Assembly (NCBI GenBank): GCA_037389465.1 | Contig: JAZARR010000201.1 | Span: forward strand, 744,001-808,000 | DNA from: Baylisascaris procyonis | Taxonomy: Eukaryota; Nematoda; Chromadorea; Rhabditida; Ascarididae | DNA length: 64,000 nucleotides | Direction of reading: 5' to 3' | Part shown: piece after piece, positions 13,501-26,400 of the stretch | Layout: each line of letters opens with the position of its first letter | How positions within the stretch are numbered: position 1 is the first letter of the stretch | The notes under the pieces: generated by a model | What the model saw: only the letters and a program-made list of their open reading frames with translations | The model's database searches: none | Told to the model about the DNA's origin: nothing | Translations under genes and position numbers: made by a program

Positions 13501-16500
13501 TATATTTTTTATTTTATTTTAATTTTCTTAAATGTTTAAGATAAAGATAGGCGAACATCAACATCGATCATCGCACCTCTAAACACTTCTTGCCATTAAG
13601 GGAATTGATTCACATAGTTATTGAACGAAATGAAGAGGATTTGATAACGAATATTTGTACTGGTTTTATGTGTTGATAAAATTTATGCATCGCTGATTCA
13701 TTTTCGCAAATTCTTCTCGTTTTTTATATTTTTTACTGAACATGGAGAATGTTGCAGCGCCTGTCATTCATCGACAATTTTCCATTCATAGACGAAATAT
13801 ATTTCCATCTCAAATTAAATATCTACATATATTCATATATTGGATATGAATGTATTCTCATTCATATATAAATATAACAATATATAAACATAAATGTACA
13901 TATAAATAAATGTGTATTTTTATATATAAAAGAATACATGAGTAGAATAGTGGACAAATTGATAGATATATGAACAAGCGGGCAAATAAACAAATAAACA
14001 AATGAATAAAAATAGATAGGTAAGTAAATGGACAAGTAAATAAATAGATAAATAAATACACAAAGTTCACAAATCTGCGTCTATATATGTTCGTATACGC
14101 ATATGCGCATGTGAATTCTCTTCCACTTGATATTTCCGCAATCAAAAGTGCTTGATGATTTTCATCGATATCAATGGACAATACAATCCAACTTTTGGTT
14201 ATCGACCACCTTCATGTGGTTCTTTGATTGAAAAAAATACTATTTTGCTTATTTTTAAAGGAAACAGTGATTACTATACTAATCTTCTGGTTGTTTACAT
14301 ATTGCTTCTATCTTACCTCTCTCCGTCCGTTTCCCTTTCCTGAATGGTTTATTCCTATTCCAATCGTTGTTGAGCGTTGATGAGATGCCTTATCACTTCA
14401 AAAGCGGTTACCTTTTGTTGAATTAATTCAATTAAGAAATGAAAAAAAAATACATCGTTGAGAAGATGACATATAGAAAAAACATAGTTTTTAAAGTTTA
14501 TTTATTTTATTCAAAGTTTTTATCAAAACTGTCATCGACGATTTGAACTCATTCTTGGCGTTATTTTTTCATTATTAAATTATCGATGAGCGTATTTCGA
14601 TCTTATCTTATTCACTACAGCAATCTAAATTTTTTATTCTTCTTATCTCTTCGTTATTATATCGATAATTTTTTATCACATATTTGTTTGCCTTCTACCT
14701 TGTTTTATCAATAGATTGTCCATTTTAAATGAATCATGAATCTATCTTTATAAATTTTCCGCTTCCGCTTAAGAGATGCTGTAAGGTCGCTTGAAAATTA
14801 AGGCTTAGGCTTGTCTCGTTCCTCTCTGATACTGAGAAGCCGATTTAGCTTTGTTTCCCTTAAGAGATAGTTCAGAAATCAGCGCAGACCCTCATACCCG
14901 ACAAGCATTATGGCTTAACAGAGCAGAGCCAAGGAGGTTGGCAGCAGCCCACTTATAATCGATTGCGCAGCAACCAATACGTAGCGATGATTGATTTTTT
15001 TTTTTTTTTTTTTTTGAAATGTGAATTCTTTTCCAAGATATGAATTTTGGCTGTTGCAATAAATGCAAAAATATACTACAGGATGTTCGCTTCCGGAAGA
15101 GGTAGTAAAGAAGATACGGCAAGTGGATCAACAGTCGTCAACTTTAACGGCAGCAGGTGTTGCCGGTTTTTCAGCACGAATCCTCGATAAGTATGTTTCA
15201 TTTGTTGTTGCAATCATTGAGAATTCTCATATTCTTTTTTAATCTCTCTATTTTTGTGTGCAAACCGGTTGGTAGATGTTGCTTACCGTACCGATAAACA
15301 ATAGAATTGCAAGCACGAAAAAAAATTTAAAATATCATTCTTTGCCAACAACGATATAAAATTTCTTTTAATAATCATCTAGGAAATCACATATCGTTTT
15401 CTTTTTTGATAAGGACCGTATATTGGACGACTTTATTGATCCCTGTTTTTATTGTAGTTCCTTATGGTTCCAATTATCTTTCAATATAGGAGTTTTAGTA
15501 ATCATTTTAAGGATTAAGTGTTAATATGCTACAGAGAGGTATTGAATTTTAGAATATGAAGCATATTTTGTATTTGTTGAAAGTCTGCTATTTCCTATTC
15601 ACGAATGAAGTTATATCTTGAGGTACTGTATTAGTGTTTATAAGCCACATCGCTTACAGTTGTTCAGTGGAACATCGAAGAATTTATGCAATTAATATTA
15701 TTTTATGTTTTATTTAAATAACTTTTTGTAAAGTTTTTTATGCAATCAAGATTCATACTTTTTTAAAAGAATGATCTGTGTGCTCGGGAAACATTTTAGA
15801 TTTTAATTCCACAAATTTAGTTTCTTCACAATGAAAGGTTTGCATTCGTCATAGAACATGCATAAAAAGTTTGATTTTTTTTCCAAAAAAACGGATATGT
15901 ATTTGAACAGACCATGGAAGAGGAAAGAGCCTGGGAATTGAAACAAGCTAAAACAACGTGTCAGTTCTATTTCACGAAGATATTTTCGCTATTTACATTG
16001 TTTTCTATTTTTATCTGCATGAAAATGATATTTTTTATGTTCAGGTCGGAGTATCGCTTTGAGCAGAGAGGTGCATCGGGTGGTGGTGAAGTTGTGGTCG
16101 TGCAATTGGTCGAAGTGATCAAGAAACCTGGGCAAAGCCTTGGTCTTTATCTAAGAGAAGGCAATGGCGCTGATAGGTGATTGTTTACTCGTTTATCGAT
16201 TGCCACTATAAATGAACTGAGAATTTTTTTTTAGCAACCATCTCCACTTCGTATTTCTTCGTTATCGGTTTTTCATCATTTTCTCGAAGTATACCGAATG
16301 TACAAAACGAAGGGAGAGCGGGAAAAGGAGGAAGGAGAATTGAACTTTTATGGATTTGTTTCAAACCTAATTTCCGTCCATGAGTATTTTTGAATGCACT
16401 TTCAACATTATTGGATAAACGTTCTATGATGACAATAGAATCATTCGATGCAATTTGTTAGGTCTACTGTGCGCATAGTGCTTTTAAAGCAGAAGTCTAT

Positions 16501-19500
16501 AAATCTATAGACATTATTAACGTCATCTTTTTCGGATCATAGATCTGCTAGCTGAAGACGGGCAGATCTGCTAGCTGAAATCCCTTATAGATATTTCTTA
16601 TTGTAACGCTCGGGTAATCGTATTTCCCTTTTTTTTTTCTTGGAAAATAGTCAAGTTATTGGCTATATTTGACGTAGAACTTCCCCATTTCATAAATTAA
16701 TATATAGTTTATCGATTTTATAGTTTCTCGATTTATTCGCCATTGCTATATGATCAGAAATGAAATATATTCGGTTGTGGTTTTACGCATATTCGTACCG
16801 TATTTCATTGAATATTAGCCCCCTCGTCGATAAAGAATCCCTTGTCAAGTAAACACTACGTCAATTACAGACCGCATATCTTAATGGAGTTTGAAAAATG
16901 GGAAACCATTTTTCAATATTGCACTTGTCTAAGGCAAATGTGCAAGCGATGAATGATGGAAGAGAGAGCTACTAAACTCCTTTGAATTTTTGGGCAGTAT
17001 TTGAAAAAAAAAGGACGGTGCATGCAGGCTGAAAAAAATTAGCTTCCTCATTCCCTTGCCTTCTCCTCCCGTCGTTTCGAAATAACTTATATTCAAGCCC
17101 GTGGTTCGAGGCTGAAGCTCTTTGAGATTGTTCGAATAGTTGATCTGGCCTAGTGATTTTGAAATAGCTCTTTATTTATAATTGCGTTAAAATAATTTTA
17201 TTTGGTTCTTTTTTCTTTTGCTGAACCCTTGAGTCGGCTATCGGTTTCCGATCACTCTTGTCTACCTCTAGAGATATCCAAAAATTGATTTCGCTGAATA
17301 TCTTTTGTGTGGATGTTCAGAGTAATCTAAGATTTAAAGCCCCCTCCCATTGATTATCGATTCCCTCTTTCTGAAATCAGGGAATTTATATCTTTTAAGT
17401 TTTTTAATTTCACCACTGTTCATGCCTGGAAATATTTACGATCAATTTCTGATGCACTAAAAGAATCCTCATACAATATTTTCTGTCTTGAATTTCTAAT
17501 CACATCGATGTGTTTTTTTCTGTTCCATGCACTTATCTCCATAGAAAGAGCTGTCTGCGCAGTTGAAAATTGTGCGATTAGCAAATATATTTGAAAGTTT
17601 ACATCGATTGATTTTACGCAAGTTTATTTCCGGTAATAAAATGGGCACTATAAGAGAGTATTTTTCTACATTTTTCGACTATTGACATTTAAAAAAAAAA
17701 AATAAAAAAATTTATGCGTGCAACTCGAATTGAAACATATAAGATACTATGTAAGCCATGACTTCTAAAACAAAAAAAAAGGTCAGATACATTCGAGTAA
17801 TATGCTGATGAATAAAAATGAACTATTATTTCCGCATTCAATCAGTTCTTATATTGTTATCCCATCATTCTACACCTCAAGTGTTCAGTGATAGTATGAT
17901 ACGTTTATTTGGGGCTATTGTGTTGATCAGCTTTTAATGATACGCTCTTATACAAAAAGTCGTTTGCACTTTTTGCATATCACTTGAAAAATTTTTGAAA
18001 TATGAGTTGGTTCATTATCGTTCCTTATCGCATCAAACTCAAATTCAAAAAAAGATGAGTTTATAAATCAGATAATAAGATCAACTTGTGAATGATAAAA
18101 CACTTCATGTCACTTTGTCTTTTTGCAGTTAAAGAAATAAAAGTATACTGATAACGAAGAGAAGCTTAGGGAGAGTTGAATACATCAACAACTATTAACG
18201 TCTTATCACTATCTTTATCAGGAAACATATCAAAGTTATAGTAAATTCTTATAATATTTTCCCATTTTCCATTATCTAATCATATAGAATTGTGTAGAAA
18301 AATTATTCTTTTATTGCAAAGAAAATACGATCGAGATGATTTACTGTAACTTTATTAATAACCATGTTACAAAAATATTATTCATGCTTGAATGCACATA
18401 GCCCTGTAAGTTGTGCTATTATAACCAGTAATCACATAAAATGATCGCATATCATGTTTTCTTCTCCTTCTCCAGAGTGCGCTGAGTAGCGTTTTTTTTT
18501 TCTTTTTGAAAACGAAAAAACGATATTGTTTCTTCTATGCTCTTTCCGAAAGTTTCCTAATCGATGTTCATCAATTTAGACCAACGGGTGTATTCGCATC
18601 GCGATATGGAGAAAATTCAGAGTTGGAAAGGTATGGAGATATAATTCGACCTGGAGATGAGATTCTATCGGTGAATAATGTTGATGTATCGACGATGAGC
18701 ATCGATGATGTCGTATTGGTTCTTTCGATTCCGCGCCGTCTGTTGCTGAGGATACGATATGTCAAGAATCGAAGGTATTAAGTGCAATTTGGTTTGGTGT
18801 GAAAGAACCGTTGCATCAGAAACATTTGTTTTGCCCTTCCTATATAAACTATGATCTTTATAGTGTATAACTTTCTATATAGCCGCTACTCTATGTACTT
18901 CCTCATTTAATGCATTTGGGTAACTTATTTGTTCATCTTGAACGTTTTCTTTAGTAGTGCAGAGAGAGTGAAGGGGGTTTTTCTCCTTTTTACATACTTC
19001 TGCTGGTTTTTGCTCTTGATTGGCCTATCGTGGATGACGAGATTCGTAAAGCGCAAATTGCGTTATCTTTTTGTTGTGTTTTCCAATTATTCTCTAGCGC
19101 TGGACATCGAATATTGGTGTATTCGAAAAATATTAATGGGTAGATAGTTTCTTGTTTTGCATCGAGGACTTCAGGTGTGTGTTGTGAATCATACTACAGT
19201 TTATTTTTTATGAGGCTATGCTAAAAAAACATCTGCTAGCGCTGCAGCTCTCACACAACAATCAAAGCCTCAAGGAACAGCCTTAGAGGTATATTCGCTG
19301 GAGTTGGCAGATTTTGTTGACCCTTTATACACAATCGTTTGCTTCTGCGGTATCCTGAGCTCTATTGCCTGAGTTCCGCCACTATTTTTCAAACGTTGTG
19401 AGTGGCCCATTTCTCCTTATTTTCTCTTTCCGATGGCAGAGTGCTTTCATCAGCTCTGCACATTTCGCCTCATTTCACATCAATTACTTGTCCCTACCTA

Positions 19501-20421
19501 CCTACTAGTTTGCAGCCATCAAATCTTCGACATTTCTTGTCTTCCTGGATCATTTTATGAAACTGTCTTGCCGGATAAGATAGGCTATGATAAGATAGGC
19601 ACTGATATGCGGTTTTAGGATCACTCATGTCGAATAATTGTGACGTCAGCTACAACAGAAGACTGAAAGAGGGAAGTATGTTGTAGCAATAAAAACTGAA
19701 TTTGCCGCACTTGCATTTATTCTTTGTAGATCCGGAATTGTGGGAGGTCTAATTTTCTAAGGAGCGTCCATTAAATGTCGCTGTTAAAAGAGTTCATTTG
19801 TTCACATTAAAAGAGGATGGAATATATGCGGTTTTAGAATCACTCATGTCGAATAATTGTGACGTCGGCTACAACAGAAGACTGAAAGAGGGAAGTATGT
19901 TGTAGCAATAAAAATTTATAAAATAATCTCTTATAAAGGATGATGACATACGAATTAAAAAAAAACAAGAAAGAGAATGACCACTTTGAACAGAATTTGA
20001 ACAATTGGAAAAATAAACTTGCGAATAAAAGATAATCCTTCAAGTCGATTGATTTCGCTGAATATTTAAAAAAAAGGAAAACTCAATCTTGATTTTAAAA
20101 AATAAATGCATCCTCTTCATCAATTATTGGTAGAGATATATCGAGACCAAACACTCAAATTTTAAACTACAAGAGCGCAGTAATGTTATATTGAATCTTT
20201 CCTGAAGAAATTTAGCAATGAGCTAATGTTTAATGAGAATTGCAAAACGAATAGAGTTCTACAGTAGTGTTCAAAATAATGCAAAACGATTTATTCTTCG
20301 AATTTCTTCCTTCAGTTCTTCAAATTCAAACATTTCTCAAATGTAGCAATTCCTATGATCCAGGATTAATCTTATTGAGCGCATATAGTTTGATTTTATA
20401 TCTCTATCGCTAGAGGGCATG

Positions 20422-20463
<42 letters not shown>

Positions 20464-23400
20464 CTGTGTGAATCTGGAACACATTTGTTGCCGTACCCAA
20501 TAAATAAAATCAGCATGACCCCAACTTAACGTTGGCTATCCATTATAAACGGACAATGTTTACCTCTTTGGCGATCTGCCACTGTCTTAGTTTACTACAT
20601 CATCTTGAGGTCGGAGCAGATAGTCCGATCAGGTTCCTATTGTAAACGGCTTAAAACTATTTTCTACTGGCCGAAAAAAACTGCTGCTTGTCCAGGTTGG
20701 CGAAAAGGATCTCATTCGTTTTTCATGGTAACATGAGGTTAAATATGTCAAGAACGATTGCGCGAAATTGACCGAGCTATAAATCGAAATATTTTGACAT
20801 CTACTGTATTTTCCAAAAATATTTTCATCAAATTCTACTCTTTTCATTCGTTTGGGCAACTTATTGTAGAGTTAAATATTTCCCGGAAAATATTAACATA
20901 AAATATCTCTTTTAACAGTTTTTCGATTCTGTTTATTCAAATCGTTTTATTTCGTTGGCGAAATAAATACGCTCATTCTATGTTGGCAAAAGCCATGTTG
21001 ATTGTGATGTTTTTTAATTGAAAAAATGTAAAAAAAATTCGAGATCATTTATTTCTCTTCGAAAATCAACGATTTAAAATCACATAAACTTTTCTATTTA
21101 TTTGATATTTCATTTTATTAATCATATTTGATGAAATTATATGGCCATTGATCAATCTCCTAGTTCACCGTATCTCTTTGAAGTTAAATAGTCGAATAAT
21201 GTGAATCGATATTAGAATTTCAACGTACGCATTAACAGTAACAGTAATGCAGTTTTTTTTAAGTAAACTACTGTAGTCCCAATAATATGCGTAATACGAT
21301 CTCAATTGAAGCGATATAATCGCAATAACATATGGACTTCTGGCAGTAGACAATAATATCGTTTCAAGAATATTCTTATAGTTTTCGTAATATTTTATAT
21401 TCACAGTAAAATATTTTATTCAAATAATCCTTTCTTTATTGAAGAATCCTTTGCATTCTAACTCAATCCGAACTTCCGTCCTCAATTTAATGTTATATTT
21501 GCTAAGGGATTTTCACTATACGAAATCTATCGTATTGTACGAAAATCTCAAATGCGACCCCATTAACTGAAATACATTTCATTGTGTTTATAAGCGTTTA
21601 TTTTTCGCCATGTGAAATCATTGAAAATTTATGCTAAGTGGTTTCAGTCTATTGGGAATCATCCATTTCGATGCATAAAAAATTGTCTTAAATAAAAAAA
21701 AAGAGAAAATATTGCATTTTATTAGATTGTGCTTTAAAGAATATTCCAATGTCGGTATCTTGCATGCACGATAAAATCCTTTATAAAAATAACCAGATGA
21801 CATTCTCGTCTATTGTGAGTTTACTCTGGAAATTTAGCTTGATAAATGATAGAAAAAAGCAAAAGTAGCAAAAAAAAACAAACGAAAAGAGTAATGCGAT
21901 GGCTGAAAGTATTTTCAACTTACTTTCCCACTTCTTTTCAATATTTATTCGCGCAAAATTTTATTTCTAAGCTTTGAATCCTTTTCATCTCTGTAGAATA
22001 GAGAAACGTGTCGTATATATAAGATTCTAAGAAGGTGAACACAAAATGCACGGGAATATAGCATGAGATTATCGTCTTGTAGCGTCGAAAGTAAAAAAAA
22101 AAGTTTCTCATGTGATAAATTTCGAATTTTATCCTTCTCTTATGTTCGATTTTACAATAAAATTGCAAATTAAATATATCTAATCAACTTTCTGGATACG
22201 CCTATAAGTTTTTACATCTCGCGAACTCAGTATTACTTTCCTCAAGAAATGACAAGGAAACGTCAGCCGTATATACATTACGATGAGCCTTTTTCTATAG
22301 TATGGTGTCTTTTTTCTCGTGCATCTTTTGCCAACAATATAACTCACCACCTGAATAGTATTATTGATTATATCAATTTCTTGTTGGTTAAAATAAGATG
22401 AGGTAAATAACTATACTTCTTGTTTTACCAGTCCAACCTCTTGATTTGAACACATCTATATTTGATTCCTCTCGCCTCCTGCGTTTGTCTCTTCTCGAGT
22501 TTTATTGCGCTCAACAATTAAAAAAAAAAAAAAAATTCAATCAGCTCTATGGTGGATCGGAATGGTATGCTGTAATGGCTCGCAACGTTCATTGCTCTAT
22601 TGCATTTGTTTCATCAACAGATAGTTTGTGCAATATTTGAGCACCACAAATTTTCTTGCTAGCCGATTGTCTGTTGACATATCTGACTGCATCTCGGAGG
22701 CGTTGTTCAATTTATTTTTTTATCTTTTTATTAGATTGCTAAACATCGAACCTTACATCTCTTTCTATCGAAGTGTTCGCCAGTCACGCGAACATTTTCA
22801 CATCAATCGTTTTCCTCGTTTTAACTAAAGAATTTGTTGAAGTCGGTTGCATTTTATGACTTCTTGGGTGAGTATTGGTAACTTTTTAGTAGATGTATGC
22901 CTTGAAGGCGTTATTTTCCCGCATGAAGAAATTTATTGTCCTGCCATATTCGTTACTAGTAATCTTTCTACTTAGCGTATCGTCACAGTCTACCGAGATT
23001 CTCGCAACTCCATATTCTGGCATATCGTCATATTTACAGCCTTCATTGCTTTGTTTTATTTTGCTTATCAAGTTCGTTTCTATGTGGTCCTCTAATAAAC
23101 CATTGCCTTCAACTTTCTTCATTAGTACTCATAATTCTTCCTTAACCATCTTATGCACTACTCCATTTAACTGCGCGTTTTTAGACCCTTCTAATTTTCT
23201 CTTGTTTTTTCTGCAGTAGGCGCATCTTCCCTTGTACTGTGGAAGAAGACAGTTGCAACAACCAAAAATATTCATTTCGTATTGCATTTATTAAATTCTG
23301 AAATTCGATTCCCTCAAGTTATATCATCGTAACGTTTCTGAACTTTTTCAAAAATAAACTTACTTAACTCTTTTCTATTCGTTTTCTGAACATTTCTATC

Positions 23401-26400
23401 CAATGTTGGGAATTTTTTTCGCATTCGTCTATTCCCCTTTTTTGGCAATTTATTAATGACTATTTTGTTGAATACTTTTGCTGTCTTATATGACATATAC
23501 ATCCATCTACTCGTTCCCTCATTTTGCTTGCACTTTGTTCTTTTTTTTTTTCTCGTACATTCAAGTGCTTCTTTAAAACCTTTGTATGTTTGCTATGGCT
23601 CACCGTATGTGTGTTTCCAGTTATCAAATTGCTTTTGCTTCAACCATATCGCATATCAGCACAATTCCGTACATATAGGCAACGTTTCTATTCAGTTTGT
23701 AGTGGAGTCGATGGCCTCATAAATAATGAAGTAGAGCATCGCTCTATTAACCTGAAATTTTGATTCATTCTATTCTCTTCTCTTCTCCTCCTTATTTCGT
23801 GAGAAAAATTTTCTCACTCATTTTGCTCCTCATAAATCCCATATAATTAATGAAAAACCTTTATTGGTTTATCGCTTCATTATAAGCACTATATTCCACG
23901 TGTTCATTTAAGTTCTTATTGTCTTTTATTTGCATAAAGTGGAAGGGATTTTTTTAATCGCTAATTTTTAGCTGATTTAAACAAAAATCATGAATGAGAT
24001 TTGGCGATTTCAACTTTTATATGATCATGGGGGATTTTGATATTTGCGTTTTTTTTTAGTGAAACTTGTTTGAATGCTTTTTGTCACTAAAAATGAATTC
24101 GCATATATTTCGTAGATCATTTCATCTATTCTCATATATTACCAATAACATTTGATGATGATTATCTCATAAATTCTATAAGGATTCTAATATATTTTTC
24201 ATAAATGAATTTTTCATTTCTTTTATTTTTTTCCTTACTTCAAAATATTATTTATTGAAAAATATCCGTATTTTTGTATTAATTGTTATTTATTTATAGT
24301 TGTTTTGAATTTTTTTGTATATTCGTTTATATATGAAAGAATCAAAAATATGCGATAATTGAGAGAGGAATAATTGAAAACTTTAATAAATTTTCTTTCC
24401 ATTTGCATAAAAAATATAGAAAGATGTCTACCATCTCATCGAAATTGACGTTGCTAATAGTGAGACGTCTATATTGGTATTTCAGTATGAATTACTTCTT
24501 AAATGAGTTCTTTTTTTAAAAAAAAAATATGTCTCTATTTTTCTAGACTATAACTACTAATATTTCATCGATACAATTGGCATCTTTCCATTACTATTGA
24601 AGCGTTTTACTACCGTTAAAAATTTTTTCTTTTCCACATGAAACGTTAATGATTAGTGGAAATGAGGCAATTGATGAAACGTTTTTCGTTAATAAAGCTT
24701 AAAGCTTGGTCATATTGGAGATTTGGCACAAGAGATATTTCAGAGAGCGGATGTCACTATCACAATCGATGGTAACTCGTCCAGTGGTCGTTTTTCAAAA
24801 AGACGAAAATGGTCATGATGATGCACCAGCGTCCTCACTTCTCAATCATCCCACTTCAACGGCGAATACATGGCTCGGTAAAAAGGCTCGTCAGCAACAG
24901 GTACCTCATACAGTCTTCTACGTTTTGCGTTAACAAGGCATTGATTGTAAAAGTTGCAAACATGCTGTTTATTTCACTTGAGAATCTGAAATGCTGCATC
25001 TATACCATCCTAATTCGACTAATATGTCCTCTTCGATAACATTTCCTAAGTGGTCAGAGAAAAGAAGTGACTAGTTTTTGCCATTCAGTCTTATAATATT
25101 TTAAAGTTTTGTTGCAATATTTCCGTCCAATAATGAAAACCTCCTTCCACCTATGCGATCGACTTCGTTTAAAACTGTATCGGATGTTTCTCATAGTAGA
25201 AGATAGAGAAAACTGAAAAATAGTAAAATACAAGTAATTTTTAAACGTTGGAATGTTCTTTTCATACTAAGTTCCTGTGATGCGAAAGCTCTAAGTTTAT
25301 TATTTTATTGCTGTTATTTTCATCTATCTCCATGTACAATTGAATGTCAAATTATCCTCGGTTCCATCAACTTTTTTTACCGTTTAAGTATTGCTGCTAC
25401 ATTATCAGTGATGATAATAATAATAAAAATCTTTTATACAAATGCCTGCTTGTGTTTGCGCGTATTTGCTTGCATCTATCTGCTTACTTGTACGATGGAT
25501 TACCATTAGGCTGGTCAAGTAGGTTCATACTTTTCTTTTCAATCACATATGCATATTTTAATGACTCCTCGTTTAGTTGTCACCAGCTTATTCGTATGAC
25601 CACCATGCAAATTTGCATATTTTAGAAGATGCTAGTCGAGTGTTGTCTGGTTGACTTAATCATTATTTTTGATGCCTTCAACTAGAAATAACTGATGTTT
25701 ATGAGAGAACTAGATTCATTTTTATCATAAACAATAGTGCATGAAATGTTCGTTGGTTAAGTAATGAACATGTTGAGTTTAGTCTTGAAATGCGTTGAGA
25801 ATGAATGGAGTAATAATTTTAAAAAATTTCATGTTTCGTTAGCTGAAAATAATAATATTAACATCAGTCTGATCTTTCTTGGTTATAATATCACTAATAT
25901 CTCTGAGGTAATAACGCACTTTTAATGTTCTTTTATCGAAATTTATCGAAATTTATCCCACAATATTTAAGAAATATTTAAGAAAAAGAAATGTTTATAT
26001 ATATATATATATATATATATATGTTTATATAGAGTTAGAAACTTCATGAAGAATCTGTTTGTTCTTACATGAATTTTTCTGGGATTTTTGCAAGAAAAGG
26101 TGCAAAACTCAATCCCTAAAATATATCATTTAAAGGTGATCTCGTTGAGGTTTGAAGTGAATGTGACAGTAAGGTTATTTTTTTGCCAAAAGTCTAAGTG
26201 CTTATTATTTGAAAGTATACTGTAAATAGTCATTTTTTCCAGCAATTATTGAAAGAAATGCTGGATACGATCGTTTTTTCCTAGTGCCTATTGCTCGGCT
26301 TACGGTATACCGTAACTTTTCAGCGGCACTTTACGTATTAGATATTCGATAAAAGTAGAACGCCAACGAATAAATTGATTTGATGCATGGCACACATATG

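Larger units (their letters stand above)
4555..15081 (+). other. syd-1 intron 1, about 10.5 kb
   Basis: T-rich intron sequence with many short homopolymers. Contains the TC run at 5739, the 28-bp minisatellite at 10700 and an A/T-rich degenerate repeat at 13980-14062. A purine-rich GGAGGGG patch lies at 9447-9500. No exon supported. Confidence 0.5.
18775..24743 (+). other. syd-1 intron 5, about 6 kb
   Basis: Contains a GC-richer stretch at 19160-19700 with the candidate alternative exon, the 91-bp direct repeat, and a TA microsatellite at 20424. The remainder is AT-rich with no supported gene. Confidence 0.5.

Noticed and set aside
13858..14181. 107-codon minus-strand frame
   Set aside because: Mostly low-complexity A/T tetranucleotide sequence; no conserved motif.
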